Shown: positions 14,060-21,925 of the stretch, one piece after another
Layout of the letters: every line of letters starts with the position of its first letter
How positions within the stretch are numbered: position 1 is the first letter of the stretch
Source of the DNA: Cytophagales bacterium
GTDB lineage: Bacteria; Bacteroidota; Bacteroidia; Cytophagales; Cyclobacteriaceae
DNA length: 35,627 nucleotides
Reading direction: 5' to 3'
Assembly (NCBI GenBank): GCA_020402945.1
Contig: JADBYQ010000070.1
Span: forward strand, 1-35,627
Notes under the pieces: model-generated
The model's database searches: none
What the model saw: the letters and a program-made list of their open reading frames with translations, nothing else
What the model was told of the DNA's origin: nothing
Program-made: the position numbers and the translations under genes

Positions 14060-16569
14060 TATTCTTTGAATCTTCTCACCATCGCCATTCCAAATCCAAT
14101 CATCAAGACAAATGTGCCAACCCACAACACGTTGATGAGCGGTTTTTCTAGTGCTTTGATAACTACCCAATCTTTTTGTCGGGCGTTGATACCTAGTAGA
14201 AATTCGTTTGTTTCAGGAAGTATGTTTAACAGAGTGATTTTAATTCCTAAATCGTTTATTTCAGCAGGCAGGCGCCCCACTTGACTCTTATCTTTTATTA
14301 AAAAAAACGGACTCACTGTGTAGGGTTCATGCTCCCCTTGTACTTTGATCATCGCCTGAACAGCCACATCTTCAGCAGCGAGCTTCACACCTTCAATCTC
14401 GTCAACACGCCTAATCTCCTCTAGCGTAGTGCTGTATTTTGAGTTAATAAAAAATTCCTCACCAATTTTTACTTTCACCTCTTCCAGTTTTCCCCACTCC
14501 GGTTCTTCTTCGCGATTCATGGGTAAAGAAACGTGTGTGTATAAGTCCCGGCTGAATTTTCTTTTGATGTCAGGGGAGGCGATGAAGCCACCCATTGCTG
14601 GATTTATTTGGACGCGTGGAAAGAGCGAGGCTGCTACTTTTCCGTCTCTGCGAAGTTCGATCTCATAAAAAGTGTTCTCGGGAAAAATCTCGATGGTGTC
14701 TTTTGCGCTGTATAGTTTTTTGTTTTGAAAGACGATGTCTTTTATGGCTACAACCTTGAACGGATCAAGAGTTAGTTCAACATCATTTTTGTTAATGTAG
14801 CCGCTTTTGCGTCTAGGCTCTAGACGTTCGCCCCTGTATTCTATATCGTAACCTGCCATCGGCCTAGGTTCGTTGATAAAAAGGAGGAGGTTGTCGCGGT
14901 TGAACTCTGTAGGTAATTCTTTGGAGATTAACATTCCTGTGTTGTTCAACGAAACTACTTTTGAGTAACCCGCGGAGAACATTACTCCAATGAGCATCAT
15001 ACCAATACCGATGTGAGCGACAGCACCGCCCGATAATTTTGGATTTAGTTTAGCCAGCGTAAATAATACCTTGAAGTTTGACACGATGAGATAAAGCCCT
15101 GCCAGCGTTAAAATCAAGTAGGCAGGATTGTAAACCTTGGCAATAGCGATTGTAAAGGCAAAGAGGAGCAATGTTATCAGAAGAGGGGTCAACATTTCCT
15201 GTTTTAGTTTCTCTTTGTCTATCTTCTTCCACCAAAAAAATTGACCCGTTCCTGAGATGAGTGCTACCGCTACGCCAAACCACAACTGAAATTTTGAATA
15301 GAATTCAATTTGATTTGCGGGAGGCGCTAAATTGGACGCTCCACCAAACATCTCAATGATTTTGTTGTAAACTGGAATGGAGGTTGGCAACAAAACCTGA
15401 AACCCCATCAAGCATAGTGTCGTGGCGCCAAGAAAAATCCAGAACTCACGCGAGTAGGTGGATACTTCTTTTTCCGATGAGGGAATTTCCTTCCACCGAA
15501 TGATAGCGAGAACGATGGCCCCCAGCGTAAAGAACAGAAGGTAAATCAATAGTTGCCCGGAAAGCCCGAGGTCGGTAAATGCATGAACAGAGGCATCGCC
15601 TAAGATTCCACTGCGCACAAGGAACGTGGCGTAAAGCAACAATAGGAAAACTGCAATGACCAGAATGATTGAGCTCTTAAGGGCAGTCTCACTGTTTTTG
15701 TAGGTGATCATGGTATGGATCGAAGCGATCAAAATCAACCACGGCACATACACTGCATTTTCAACAGGATCCCAATTCCAATAGCCTCCAAAATTTAAAG
15801 TTTCATAAGCCCAATAGCCACCCATTAGAATGCCTAACCCCAAAATGCCACCACCCAGCAGCGACCAAGGCAAGGCAGGCCTTACCCACTCCACATATTT
15901 TTTTTGCCATAACCCTGCGATGCAAAATGCGAAGGGGGGAAGTGTGAGTGCATATCCAAGAAACAGCGTAGGAGGGTGGATAACCATCCAATAGTTTTGA
16001 AGCAATGCATTCAAGCCGTTGCCGTCTTTTGGAATAAAGTCGGGCTGTAACTTGAAGATGGGGTCATCCATGGCATCGCGAAGCAGGATGAACGGAGAGC
16101 TGCCTAACTTGAGATCGATGCCCGGAATAACAACACCCAGTATCATAGAAGTCAAAAAAGCCTGAACCAACGTAAAGACGACCATCGTTGGAGCCTCCCA
16201 GCTTTTCTGGGTTTTAATAAGAATCAGTCCAATAATCGCGTGCCAAAACATCCAAAGCAAAAAACTGCCCTCTTGCCCTTCCCAATAACAGGAAAGCATA
16301 TATTGCCCTGGCAGATGCAATGAGGAATGAGCGTAGGCATAATGGTATTCAAAATAATGTTTGTAAATGATCGTAAACAGAGCAGCAACGACTCCAAAGA
16401 TCGCGAGTACGTGGGCAACAAAAGCGAACCTGGCATTAGTTAACCAAGAGTTTTTCTCTTTAATTTCTTTTAGTGTAGTAGCTTTCCAATAGGCAAATGC
16501 ACTTAGCAAGGAAGTAACAAAAGCAGTGATAACCAGAAGATGGCCTAGGTTGCCAATGAGGTAATGCAT
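14059..16569 (-). CDS. ccmF: CcmF/CcsA-type cytochrome c haem lyase
   Basis: An 836-aa polytopic protein that ligates haem to apocytochrome c on the periplasmic side. CcmF landmarks are WEGQEGSFLLW (96-106), NYWMVIHPPTLFLGYA (192-207) and the WWD haem-handling motif GGYWNWDPVENAVYVPW (261-277). Multiple membrane segments cover residues 1-530. A soluble C-terminal part of about 260 residues follows, then one last TM helix (INVLWVGTFVLMIGFGMAMV). It is longer than the proteobacterial protein (about 650 aa), as in other Bacteroidota. It lies 69 nt downstream of ccmE and takes haem from CcmE. Confidence 0.93.
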   Translation of the reverse strand: MHYLIGNLGHLLVITAFVTSLLSAFAYWKATTLKEIKEKNSWLTNARFAFVAHVLAIFGVVAALFTIIYKHYFEYHYAYAHSSLHLPGQYMLSCYWEGQEGSFLLWMFWHAIIGLILIKTQKSWEAPTMVVFTLVQAFLTSMILGVVIPGIDLKLGSSPFILLRDAMDDPIFKLQPDFIPKDGNGLNALLQNYWMVIHPPTLFLGYALTLPPFAFCIAGLWQKKYVEWVRPALPWSLLGGGILGLGILMGGYWAYETLNFGGYWNWDPVENAVYVPWLILIASIHTMITYKNSETALKSSIILVIAVFLLLLYATFLVRSGILGDASVHAFTDLGLSGQLLIYLLFFTLGAIVLAIIRWKEIPSSEKEVSTYSREFWIFLGATTLCLMGFQVLLPTSIPVYNKIIEMFGGASNLAPPANQIEFYSKFQLWFGVAVALISGTGQFFWWKKIDKEKLKQEMLTPLLITLLLFAFTIAIAKVYNPAYLILTLAGLYLIVSNFKVLFTLAKLNPKLSGGAVAHIGIGMMLIGVMFSAGYSKVVSLNNTGMLISKELPTEFNRDNLLLFINEPRPMAGYDIEYRGERLEPRRKSGYINKNDVELTLDPFKVVAIKDIVFQNKKLYSAKDTIEIFPENTFYEIELRRDGKVAASLFPRVQINPAMGGFIASPDIKRKFSRDLYTHVSLPMNREEEPEWGKLEEVKVKIGEEFFINSKYSTTLEEIRRVDEIEGVKLAAEDVAVQAMIKVQGEHEPYTVSPFFLIKDKSQVGRLPAEINDLGIKITLLNILPETNEFLLGINARQKDWVVIKALEKPLINVLWVGTFVLMIGFGMAMVRRFKE

Positions 16570-16638
16570 ATCTAATTTCGAGATTTGAAAATCAAATAAT
16601 TTGAAAACGTACTTAGTCGAACGAAGTCAATCTTCAAA
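16570..16638. repeat. TTTGAAAAT-type repeat fragments between ccmE and ccmF
   Basis: The 69-nt gap holds AGATTTGAAAAT (16581-16592), AATTTGAAAAC (16598-16608) and, inverted, TCTTCAAATT (16631-16640). These resemble the 18-bp repeat on the other side of ccmF. Between them is a TCGAACGA palindrome inside a weak ACTT...AAGT hairpin (16610-16626). No T-tract follows, so a terminator is not indicated. Confidence 0.45.
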
Positions 16639-17049
16639 TTAAACACCGGCATTCAACTTCTGTTCTTGATATTTTGAAGGACACTTCAGTAAGATCTTTT
16701 TTGCAATGAATTGACTGTTTTGATAGTTTCCGATCACCACCACTTTTTCAGAGCGCAGAAAGTCAGGAGGCATAGGTTCGTTGTAAAAGACTTTTTGTTC
16801 TTTGTTATTGTCATCTAATAATAGGAAGGAAAAGGAAAGGTTATCAGTACTTTTTTCGATACCCACGACCTGCCCAGCCCCGTCTTTGGGCAACTGACCC
16901 ACCACGTGAACTTGGGTAGAACTTCCAGTAGAGGCGAGTTGGTAAGCCTGCTCGAAATTGACATACGTACTAGCATCTCCCGCGGTAGAGATTATAATAA
17001 CAATTGCCACTGCGATCACTCCAATTGCCAAAATATGCGACTTTTTCAT
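16639..17049 (-). CDS. ccmE: Cytochrome c maturation haem chaperone CcmE, CXXXY type
   Basis: A 136-aa periplasmic haem chaperone with an N-terminal membrane anchor (about 5-22) and an OB-fold (VHVVGQLPKDG to VVVIGNYQNSQFIAKKILLKC). Classical CcmE binds haem covalently through a His in an HxxxY motif. Here the equivalent site is Cys123 in C-P-S-K-Y, with Tyr127 kept, so this is the CXXXY variant known from Desulfovibrio-type Ccm systems. The codon at 16683-16681 reads TGT. It carries haem from CcmC to CcmF. A TAACTTTG box at 17077-17070 suggests that ccmE-ccmF have their own promoter. Confidence 0.92.
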   Translation of the reverse strand: MKKSHILAIGVIAVAIVIIISTAGDASTYVNFEQAYQLASTGSSTQVHVVGQLPKDGAGQVVGIEKSTDNLSFSFLLLDDNNKEQKVFYNEPMPPDFLRSEKVVVIGNYQNSQFIAKKILLKCPSKYQEQKLNAGV

Positions 17050-17069
17050 AGATCAGACCTTTTCAACCA

Positions 17070-17077
17070 CAAAGTTA
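17070..17077 (-). promoter_or_regulatory. Candidate -7 box for ccmE (TAACTTTG)
   Basis: A perfect TANNTTTG match on the minus strand, 20 nt upstream of the ccmE ATG, in the 118-nt gap after the ccmD-like gene. The -33 element at the standard distance is poor. Confidence 0.4.
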
Positions 17078-17167
17078 ACCCAAAACAAAGGTGCTAAGCA
17101 GAATTCCACTTAAAAAAGTGCGACCGGATACGGCAAAATGAACTCCGCGAAAGCGTTCAAAAAAGGC

Positions 17168-17386
17168 TTATTTTTTTGCCTCGGGAATCCGTTTTTCCAA
17201 ACGAGAAACTTTTCGATCTATGGAAATTACATAGCCAATTAGCCCCAACAAGATCACAAGCACGATGGCTACAACGACATAGATCTTGCCACTTGAACGC
17301 AAACTATCAGCCATTTCTACCTCTTGTGCTAAAACGGTCAATGGACTTACCGACAATGCCCAACAAATTTTAACTATTTTGTTCAT
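17168..17386 (-). CDS. CcmD-like small membrane protein
   Basis: A 72-aa protein with an apparent N-terminal signal or membrane segment (NKIVKICWALSVSPLTVLAQ), one TM helix (about 35-54: IYVVVAIVLVILLGLIGYVI) and a charged, possibly coiled tail (DRKVSRLEKRIPEAKK). Position between ccmC and ccmE, size and topology fit the CcmD role of releasing holo-CcmE from CcmC. The sequence is not closely similar to proteobacterial CcmD. The open frame extends to a TTG at 17401, but ATG 17386 is the better start. It overlaps the ccmC 3' end by 17 nt, implying coupled translation. Confidence 0.75.
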   Translation of the reverse strand: MNKIVKICWALSVSPLTVLAQEVEMADSLRSSGKIYVVVAIVLVILLGLIGYVISIDRKVSRLEKRIPEAKK

Positions 17387-18050
17387 CTTCAAGTTCTTCA
17401 AGTTTTTCGTTTAACAGGTGGGTTCGAACAAGTAACGAAGCAATCCAAGTTCCCATGGCAATCCAGCCAATGACGGCCGGATAAAAAACCATTCTCATTT
17501 TGCTATCTAAATCGTACATATTAAAACCCGGATTCCCACCGCTTCCCGGATGCATGGAGCTGGTCATTCTTGGAATGATGAATATTAGAGGAATCATAGC
17601 AGCAAAAGCAAAAATATTGTAAACCGCACTCAGCCTTGCTCTTTGCTCTTGGTTGGCAACCGATCCACGCAAAATGAAGTAAGCAAAATAAACAAGTAGC
17701 GCAATCGCGGCACCGTTTTGTTTGGGGTCACCATGCCACGGAGAACCCCATGTATAGTTCGCCCAAATCATACCTGTTACAATACCCAAGAGACCTAGTA
17801 TTAGTCCAACGGTAGCAAACGAAATAGAATGAGTGTCATGAATTGGTTGAGAAGTTCGCAAGTACTGAATGGCGTGATAAGTCGAGACTAAAAACATAGC
17901 CACCATTCCAAACCACATGGGTACATGGAAATAAAGGGCTCGGATAGTTTCATTAACGATGTTCAGTCGGGGGACATCAAATAATAGGCCACCCATTACC
18001 GAATAGATCAGAAGGAGAGCAGTACTTATTTTCCACCACTGTTTTTTCAT
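17370..18050 (-). CDS. ccmC: Haem exporter/CcmC, WWD-family protein
   Basis: A 226-aa inner-membrane protein with six hydrophobic segments that loads haem onto CcmE. The WWD motif is YTWGSPWHGDPKQNGA (99-114). The flanking haem-ligand histidines are in LYFHVPMW (His42) and in SSMHPGSGG near residue 177. It overlaps the ccmD-like gene and starts 6 nt after the ccmB stop, so ccmB, ccmC and ccmD form one unit. The family resemblance is strong. Confidence 0.94.
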   Translation of the reverse strand: MKKQWWKISTALLLIYSVMGGLLFDVPRLNIVNETIRALYFHVPMWFGMVAMFLVSTYHAIQYLRTSQPIHDTHSISFATVGLILGLLGIVTGMIWANYTWGSPWHGDPKQNGAAIALLVYFAYFILRGSVANQEQRARLSAVYNIFAFAAMIPLIFIIPRMTSSMHPGSGGNPGFNMYDLDSKMRMVFYPAVIGWIAMGTWIASLLVRTHLLNEKLEELEDEQNS

Positions 18051-18056
18051 TTGCGA

Positions 18057-18719
18057 TTAAGTGCGCCAAATATACGGGAACAATAAATAAGACGCAGCCG
18101 TAACCAGGCAATTAATTGCCACCAAAGTGAGTAGTTCGTCATAGTTAGTACTGGCCTCCAGTCCGTCAATACAGTTCTTGGTAATTTTGATGGAAAGCAA
18201 AAGAATAGAGATAACGATTGGAAAGCTAAGAACCGTCATTACAATATGACTGTTATTTGCTTTTGAAGCGATACCCGAGAGAAGGGTCAGCGAAGCCGCA
18301 AAGCCCCAGGATGTCAAAAAAATAGTTACAATGAATGTCCAAAGGATTTCGATCGGATTCGAAAGAAAGAGAACAAATAGCCCAAAACCAGTTAGAGCCA
18401 GTATCACACAAAGGAGAAAATTATAAATCAGTTTCGATAAAACGATGGATTCGGGGCTTACCAAAGAATAAAAATACAACTCCTGCCCCCTCTTTTCTCC
18501 AATGAAACTTTTGGCGATAGTGTTGATTGAAGAAAACAATATCGTCACCCAAAACAACGCACTCCAAACAAGCGGGCTGATGAGGTTTTGCCTTAAATTA
18601 AAAGTCAGGTAGTAGACAAAAACCGTGCTGAATACGTAGAGCGCTAAGCCAGAGAAAACGGATTTTCGTCTAAGCTCAAGGGTGAATTCCTTTTTAAGAA
18701 GTTCTTTAATTTTTTCCAA
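18057..18719 (-). CDS. ccmB: Haem exporter permease CcmB
   Basis: A 220-aa integral membrane ABC-transporter permease subunit with six hydrophobic segments. Landmarks are the N-terminal KEFTLELRRKSVFSGLALYVF and GEKRGQELYFYSLVSPESIVLSKL. With CcmA and CcmC it drives release of haem-loaded CcmE. The ATPase gene ccmA, usually next to ccmB, is not in this window. The ATG lies 14 nt inside the 3' end of the wzz-like gene, so ccmB appears to be translated from the same transcript as that gene. Confidence 0.9.
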   Translation of the reverse strand: MEKIKELLKKEFTLELRRKSVFSGLALYVFSTVFVYYLTFNLRQNLISPLVWSALFWVTILFSSINTIAKSFIGEKRGQELYFYSLVSPESIVLSKLIYNFLLCVILALTGFGLFVLFLSNPIEILWTFIVTIFLTSWGFAASLTLLSGIASKANNSHIVMTVLSFPIVISILLLSIKITKNCIDGLEASTNYDELLTLVAINCLVTAASYLLFPYIWRT

Positions 18720-19581
18720 GTTTCTCTTCTGAGAGCTCGACTATTTTTCGCAATCCTTTTATTGCAATGAGAGTCAAAACAAAAAAGACCCCTATCGAGG
18801 CACCAGCGGTTAAGCTAATCGATAGTTTGGGACTCACTGGTTTTTTATAAATAGTAAAGCCTTCTACTAGTTGAATACTGTTCACCAATTCCAGACCATT
18901 TTTATACTCGATTTGCTCTTTGCTAAGCTTGATTATTTCTGAGTAAATCGTTGTTGGATCGACTAACATCATTTCAGCACTATTTGAATAAATAGGTTTG
19001 CCGGTAAATAATCTCTTTTTAAGACTATCCAACGAGCTAATTTCTTGACCGACTTTTTCGATCATGGCTTTGTAATAGTCTTGTCGTTGCCTTACTCTCA
19101 CTTTTACAAATTCATTGTTTCTCAAGTAATTGATCAAGCCATTTTGTAGGTCAGGTAGGAGAGTGTTGTCTGTCGTACGGACTGTAATAATAAAAGTATT
19201 GTTTTCTTTTTCCGTTGTGTTCGTTTGTTTCTGTTTTACGCTCTCAATTTTTATTTTATTGATAGAGGCCGCCTTTTCCAGGCTTATGCCCATGCGACTA
19301 CCCAGTATTTCAAAGTTTTGTTCCCTGATCAACAAATCCATGCTTTCCGCGATTCTTTCCCCATACGATTCGGTAAGAATGTCAGATTGGATGATCATAT
19401 TACTTTCATATACTTTGGGTACAAACTGATAGAAAGCAAGTCCTAATAGTGAGCCAATTACAAAAGCAAGAACAAGTGACCTAAAATTATTTTTGATACC
19501 AAGCGTAACCTTCGCCAAAAGCTCAATTAAGTCGATCTCATCGGAAGAACTGGCATTGGCTTGCTTTTGATTTTCAATCAT
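18706..19581 (-). CDS. Wzz-type polysaccharide chain-length determinant
   Basis: A 291-aa inner-membrane protein of the Wzz/PCP family. The two TM helices (about 36-54 and 253-271) flank a periplasmic, largely helical domain with a coiled-coil-like centre (KVGQEISSLDSLKKRL). The N-terminal cytoplasmic stretch is DEIDLIELLAKVTLGIKNN. No C-terminal tyrosine kinase is fused, as in PCP-1 proteins. It is divergent from the polysaccharide locus that starts at 19651, which suits a role in chain-length control. On its other side it overlaps ccmB by 14 nt. A candidate -7 box (TAGATTTG) lies 25 nt upstream of the start. Confidence 0.85.
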   Translation of the reverse strand: MIENQKQANASSSDEIDLIELLAKVTLGIKNNFRSLVLAFVIGSLLGLAFYQFVPKVYESNMIIQSDILTESYGERIAESMDLLIREQNFEILGSRMGISLEKAASINKIKIESVKQKQTNTTEKENNTFIITVRTTDNTLLPDLQNGLINYLRNNEFVKVRVRQRQDYYKAMIEKVGQEISSLDSLKKRLFTGKPIYSNSAEMMLVDPTTIYSEIIKLSKEQIEYKNGLELVNSIQLVEGFTIYKKPVSPKLSISLTAGASIGVFFVLTLIAIKGLRKIVELSEEKLGKN

Positions 19582-19605
19582 GGGTATAGGCTGTTATTAT
19601 TTCTG

Positions 19606-19634
19606 CAAATCTAATAAGAATTGATGTACTTTTG
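19606..19634. promoter_or_regulatory. Divergent promoter pair between wzz and the polysaccharide locus
   Basis: Two perfect TANNTTTG boxes face away from each other in the 69-nt interval: TAGATTTG on the minus strand (19613-19606) for the wzz-like gene, and TACTTTTG on the plus strand (19627-19634) for the epimerase. Good -33 elements are not evident for either. Initiation after 19634 would exclude the ATG at 19624 and favours GTG 19651. Confidence 0.45.
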
Positions 19635-19650
19635 GGTTAAATTTGTTTTA

Positions 19651-20670
19651 GTGAATAATCGTATTTTAGTAACTGGAGCCGCTGGGTTTATTGGGTTCCA
19701 CTTATCAGAACGTCTTTTGAAAGAAGGCAATCAAGTAATTGGAGCAGATAACATTAACGATTATTATGATGTACAGTTAAAGAATGCTCGCCTAAAAATC
19801 CTCAAGGTTTATCCAAACTTTACTTTTCAACGACTGGATATTAGTGACAAATCGCAGGTTGATGACTTGTTCTATTCCGCTGGGATTGAATATGCTGTTA
19901 ATCTCGCTGCTCAAGCCGGTGTGCGTCATTCTATCGAACATCCTTACACCTATTTGCACAGCAACATCCAAGGGTTTTTGAACATTTTGGAGTGTTGTCG
20001 AAATAACCCAGTTAAGCACTTGATTTATGCTTCTTCGAGCTCAGTATATGGAGGTAACCAGAAAATGCCCTTCTCTACAAGTGACAATGTAGACCATCCA
20101 CTTGCATTGTATGCAGCGAGTAAAAGGTCGAATGAGTTGATGGCTCATGCATATTCAAATTTGTATAACATACCTACGACAGGCTTACGTTTTTTCTCCG
20201 CCTACGGACCTTATGGAAGGCCAGATATGGCGCTTTTCATTTTCACTAAGTCGATTTTGGAAGGAACGCCAATCAATGTTTTTAACTACGGTAAAATGAA
20301 AAGGGATTTTACCTTTGTTGATGATCTGGTAGAATGCATTGTTCGTCTTATTCCCAAAATACCGCAATCGAATAAAGATTGGGATCGGATACAATTGGAT
20401 CCGGCAACAAGTTTTGCCCCCTATAGAATACTTAACGTTGGCAATAGCTCTACCGTTGAGCTCGTTAGGTATATTGAAATTATTGAGGAAAAATTGGGTA
20501 AAAAAGCAATAAAGAACCTTATGCCCATGCAAGATGGTGATGTGCCCGATGCCCTTGCTGACGTTCAGGATTTACTAAATGAAATCGACTTTAAACCCTC
20601 TACTCCCATTGAGGCAGGTGTTGGTAAGTTTATTGATTGGTACTTGGATTACTATAAAGTAAAGTTGTAG
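19651..20670 (+). CDS. UDP-glucuronate 4-epimerase-like NAD-dependent epimerase
   Basis: A 339-aa extended short-chain dehydrogenase/epimerase of the CapI/UDP-GlcA 4-epimerase type. It has an N-terminal NAD loop (VTGAAGFIGFHL), the diagnostic DNINDYYDVQLKNARL segment, SSSSVYGG and the catalytic Y-x-x-x-K in LYAASKRSNELMAHAY. The expected product is a UDP-galacturonate-type sugar. Since the next gene makes a UDP-N-acetylhexosaminuronate, it might instead epimerise that (inference). I chose GTG 19651 because it matches the family N-terminus and leaves the promoter box upstream. It is the first gene of the polysaccharide operon; the next ATG lies one base after the stop. Confidence 0.87.
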   Translation: MNNRILVTGAAGFIGFHLSERLLKEGNQVIGADNINDYYDVQLKNARLKILKVYPNFTFQRLDISDKSQVDDLFYSAGIEYAVNLAAQAGVRHSIEHPYTYLHSNIQGFLNILECCRNNPVKHLIYASSSSVYGGNQKMPFSTSDNVDHPLALYAASKRSNELMAHAYSNLYNIPTTGLRFFSAYGPYGRPDMALFIFTKSILEGTPINVFNYGKMKRDFTFVDDLVECIVRLIPKIPQSNKDWDRIQLDPATSFAPYRILNVGNSSTVELVRYIEIIEEKLGKKAIKNLMPMQDGDVPDALADVQDLLNEIDFKPSTPIEAGVGKFIDWYLDYYKVKL

Positions 20671-20671
20671 A

Positions 20672-21922
20672 ATGGAAAAAATTGGAATTATAGGACTCGG
20701 TTACGTTGGGTTGCCACTGGCCGTTGAATTCGGTAAAATTGCCGAAGTAATTGGCTTTGATATTAACGAACAAAGGATTGCTGAGCTTACGAATGGCATT
20801 GATAGAACGCTAGAGGTGGATGTAGAGGGTTTGAAGTCCGCAAAAATGTTAACCTTCACATCAAACGCGCAACAACTTCAATCCGTAAATTACTTCATTG
20901 TGACAGTGCCCACCCCGGTTGATATTTATAAAAACCCGGATTTGACTCCGCTTATAAAAGCTAGTGAAACGGTAGGAAAAGTTTTGAAAAAAGGAGATAT
21001 CGTGATCTACGAATCTACTGTGTACCCGGGATGCACGGAAGAGGATTGTGTTCCTGTTTTGGAGAAGTTTAGCGGACTGAAGTTCAACATTGATTTCTTC
21101 TGTGGCTATTCTCCGGAGCGGATTAACCCTGGAGACAAGCAACATCGTCTACCAAACATCAAGAAAGTAACAAGTGGGAGCACGCCTGAAATTGCGGAGC
21201 GTGTGGACCAACTTTACAAGAAAATTATTGTTGCCGGCACCCACAAAACATCGAGTATCAAAGTTGCTGAAGCAGCCAAAGTCATTGAGAACGCCCAACG
21301 GGATATTAACATCGCGTTTGTCAACGAACTTTCGCTGATTTTTGAAAGGATGAACATTGATACACACGAAGTGTTAGAAGCTGCTGGTACCAAGTGGAAC
21401 TTTCTTCCCTACAAGCCCGGCCTGGTAGGAGGTCACTGCATTGGCGTAGACCCTTATTATCTTACATACAAAGCGGATAGCCTGGGATACTACCCGCAGG
21501 TGATTCTAGCAGGAAGGCGGATCAACGATAACATGGGAACCCATATTGCCAGTCGCGTGATCAAATTGATGACTCAACACGATTTGCCCATCAAAAATTC
21601 TAAGATTCTGGTTCTAGGTATCACGTTTAAGGAAAACTGCCCCGACATTAGAAACAGCCGTGCTATTGATGTGATTCGAGAATTGCAAAGCTTTGGAGCG
21701 GACGTTGAAGTTTATGATCCGCACGCAAGTAACGATGAGGTGAAGCATGAATATGAAATTAGTTTAATCGATCGACTGGACAAAAAATACGCTGCTATTG
21801 TTTTAGCGGTTAGCCATCAAGAATTCAAACAAATCGATTGGGCAGTCATCAGAAGTGACCAAACGATCGTATACGATGTAAAAGGTTTTTTAGACAGGTC
21901 TCAGATTTCGTCAAGGTTATAG
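20672..21922 (+). CDS. UDP-N-acetylhexosamine 6-dehydrogenase, TviB/WbpO type
   Basis: A 416-aa nucleotide-sugar dehydrogenase oxidising C6 of a UDP-HexNAc to the uronic acid with two NAD+. The N-terminal NAD loop is IGLGYVGLPLAVEFG (7-21), followed by the TviB/WbpO-type GIDRTLEV (42-49). Further landmarks are ESTVYPG (114-120), YSPERINPGD (146-155) and the catalytic Cys256 in GGHCIGVDPYYL (253-264). The C-terminal substrate domain has GITFKENCPDIRNS. UDP-GlcNAc is the likely substrate, because WbpB-, WbpE- and WbpD-like enzymes that process UDP-GlcNAcA follow. UDP-GalNAc cannot be excluded. Confidence 0.92.
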   Translation: MEKIGIIGLGYVGLPLAVEFGKIAEVIGFDINEQRIAELTNGIDRTLEVDVEGLKSAKMLTFTSNAQQLQSVNYFIVTVPTPVDIYKNPDLTPLIKASETVGKVLKKGDIVIYESTVYPGCTEEDCVPVLEKFSGLKFNIDFFCGYSPERINPGDKQHRLPNIKKVTSGSTPEIAERVDQLYKKIIVAGTHKTSSIKVAEAAKVIENAQRDINIAFVNELSLIFERMNIDTHEVLEAAGTKWNFLPYKPGLVGGHCIGVDPYYLTYKADSLGYYPQVILAGRRINDNMGTHIASRVIKLMTQHDLPIKNSKILVLGITFKENCPDIRNSRAIDVIRELQSFGADVEVYDPHASNDEVKHEYEISLIDRLDKKYAAIVLAVSHQEFKQIDWAVIRSDQTIVYDVKGFLDRSQISSRL

Positions 21923-21925
21923 TAG

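Noticed and set aside
17107-17120. CACTT-AAAA-AAGTG hairpin between the ccmD-like gene and ccmE
   Set aside because: Short and A/T-poor in follow-up; no T-tract on either strand, so not called as a terminator.
17421-17429. GGTTCGAAC resembling a tRNA T-loop
   Set aside because: It lies within the ccmC coding region and has no acceptor or anticodon stems around it.
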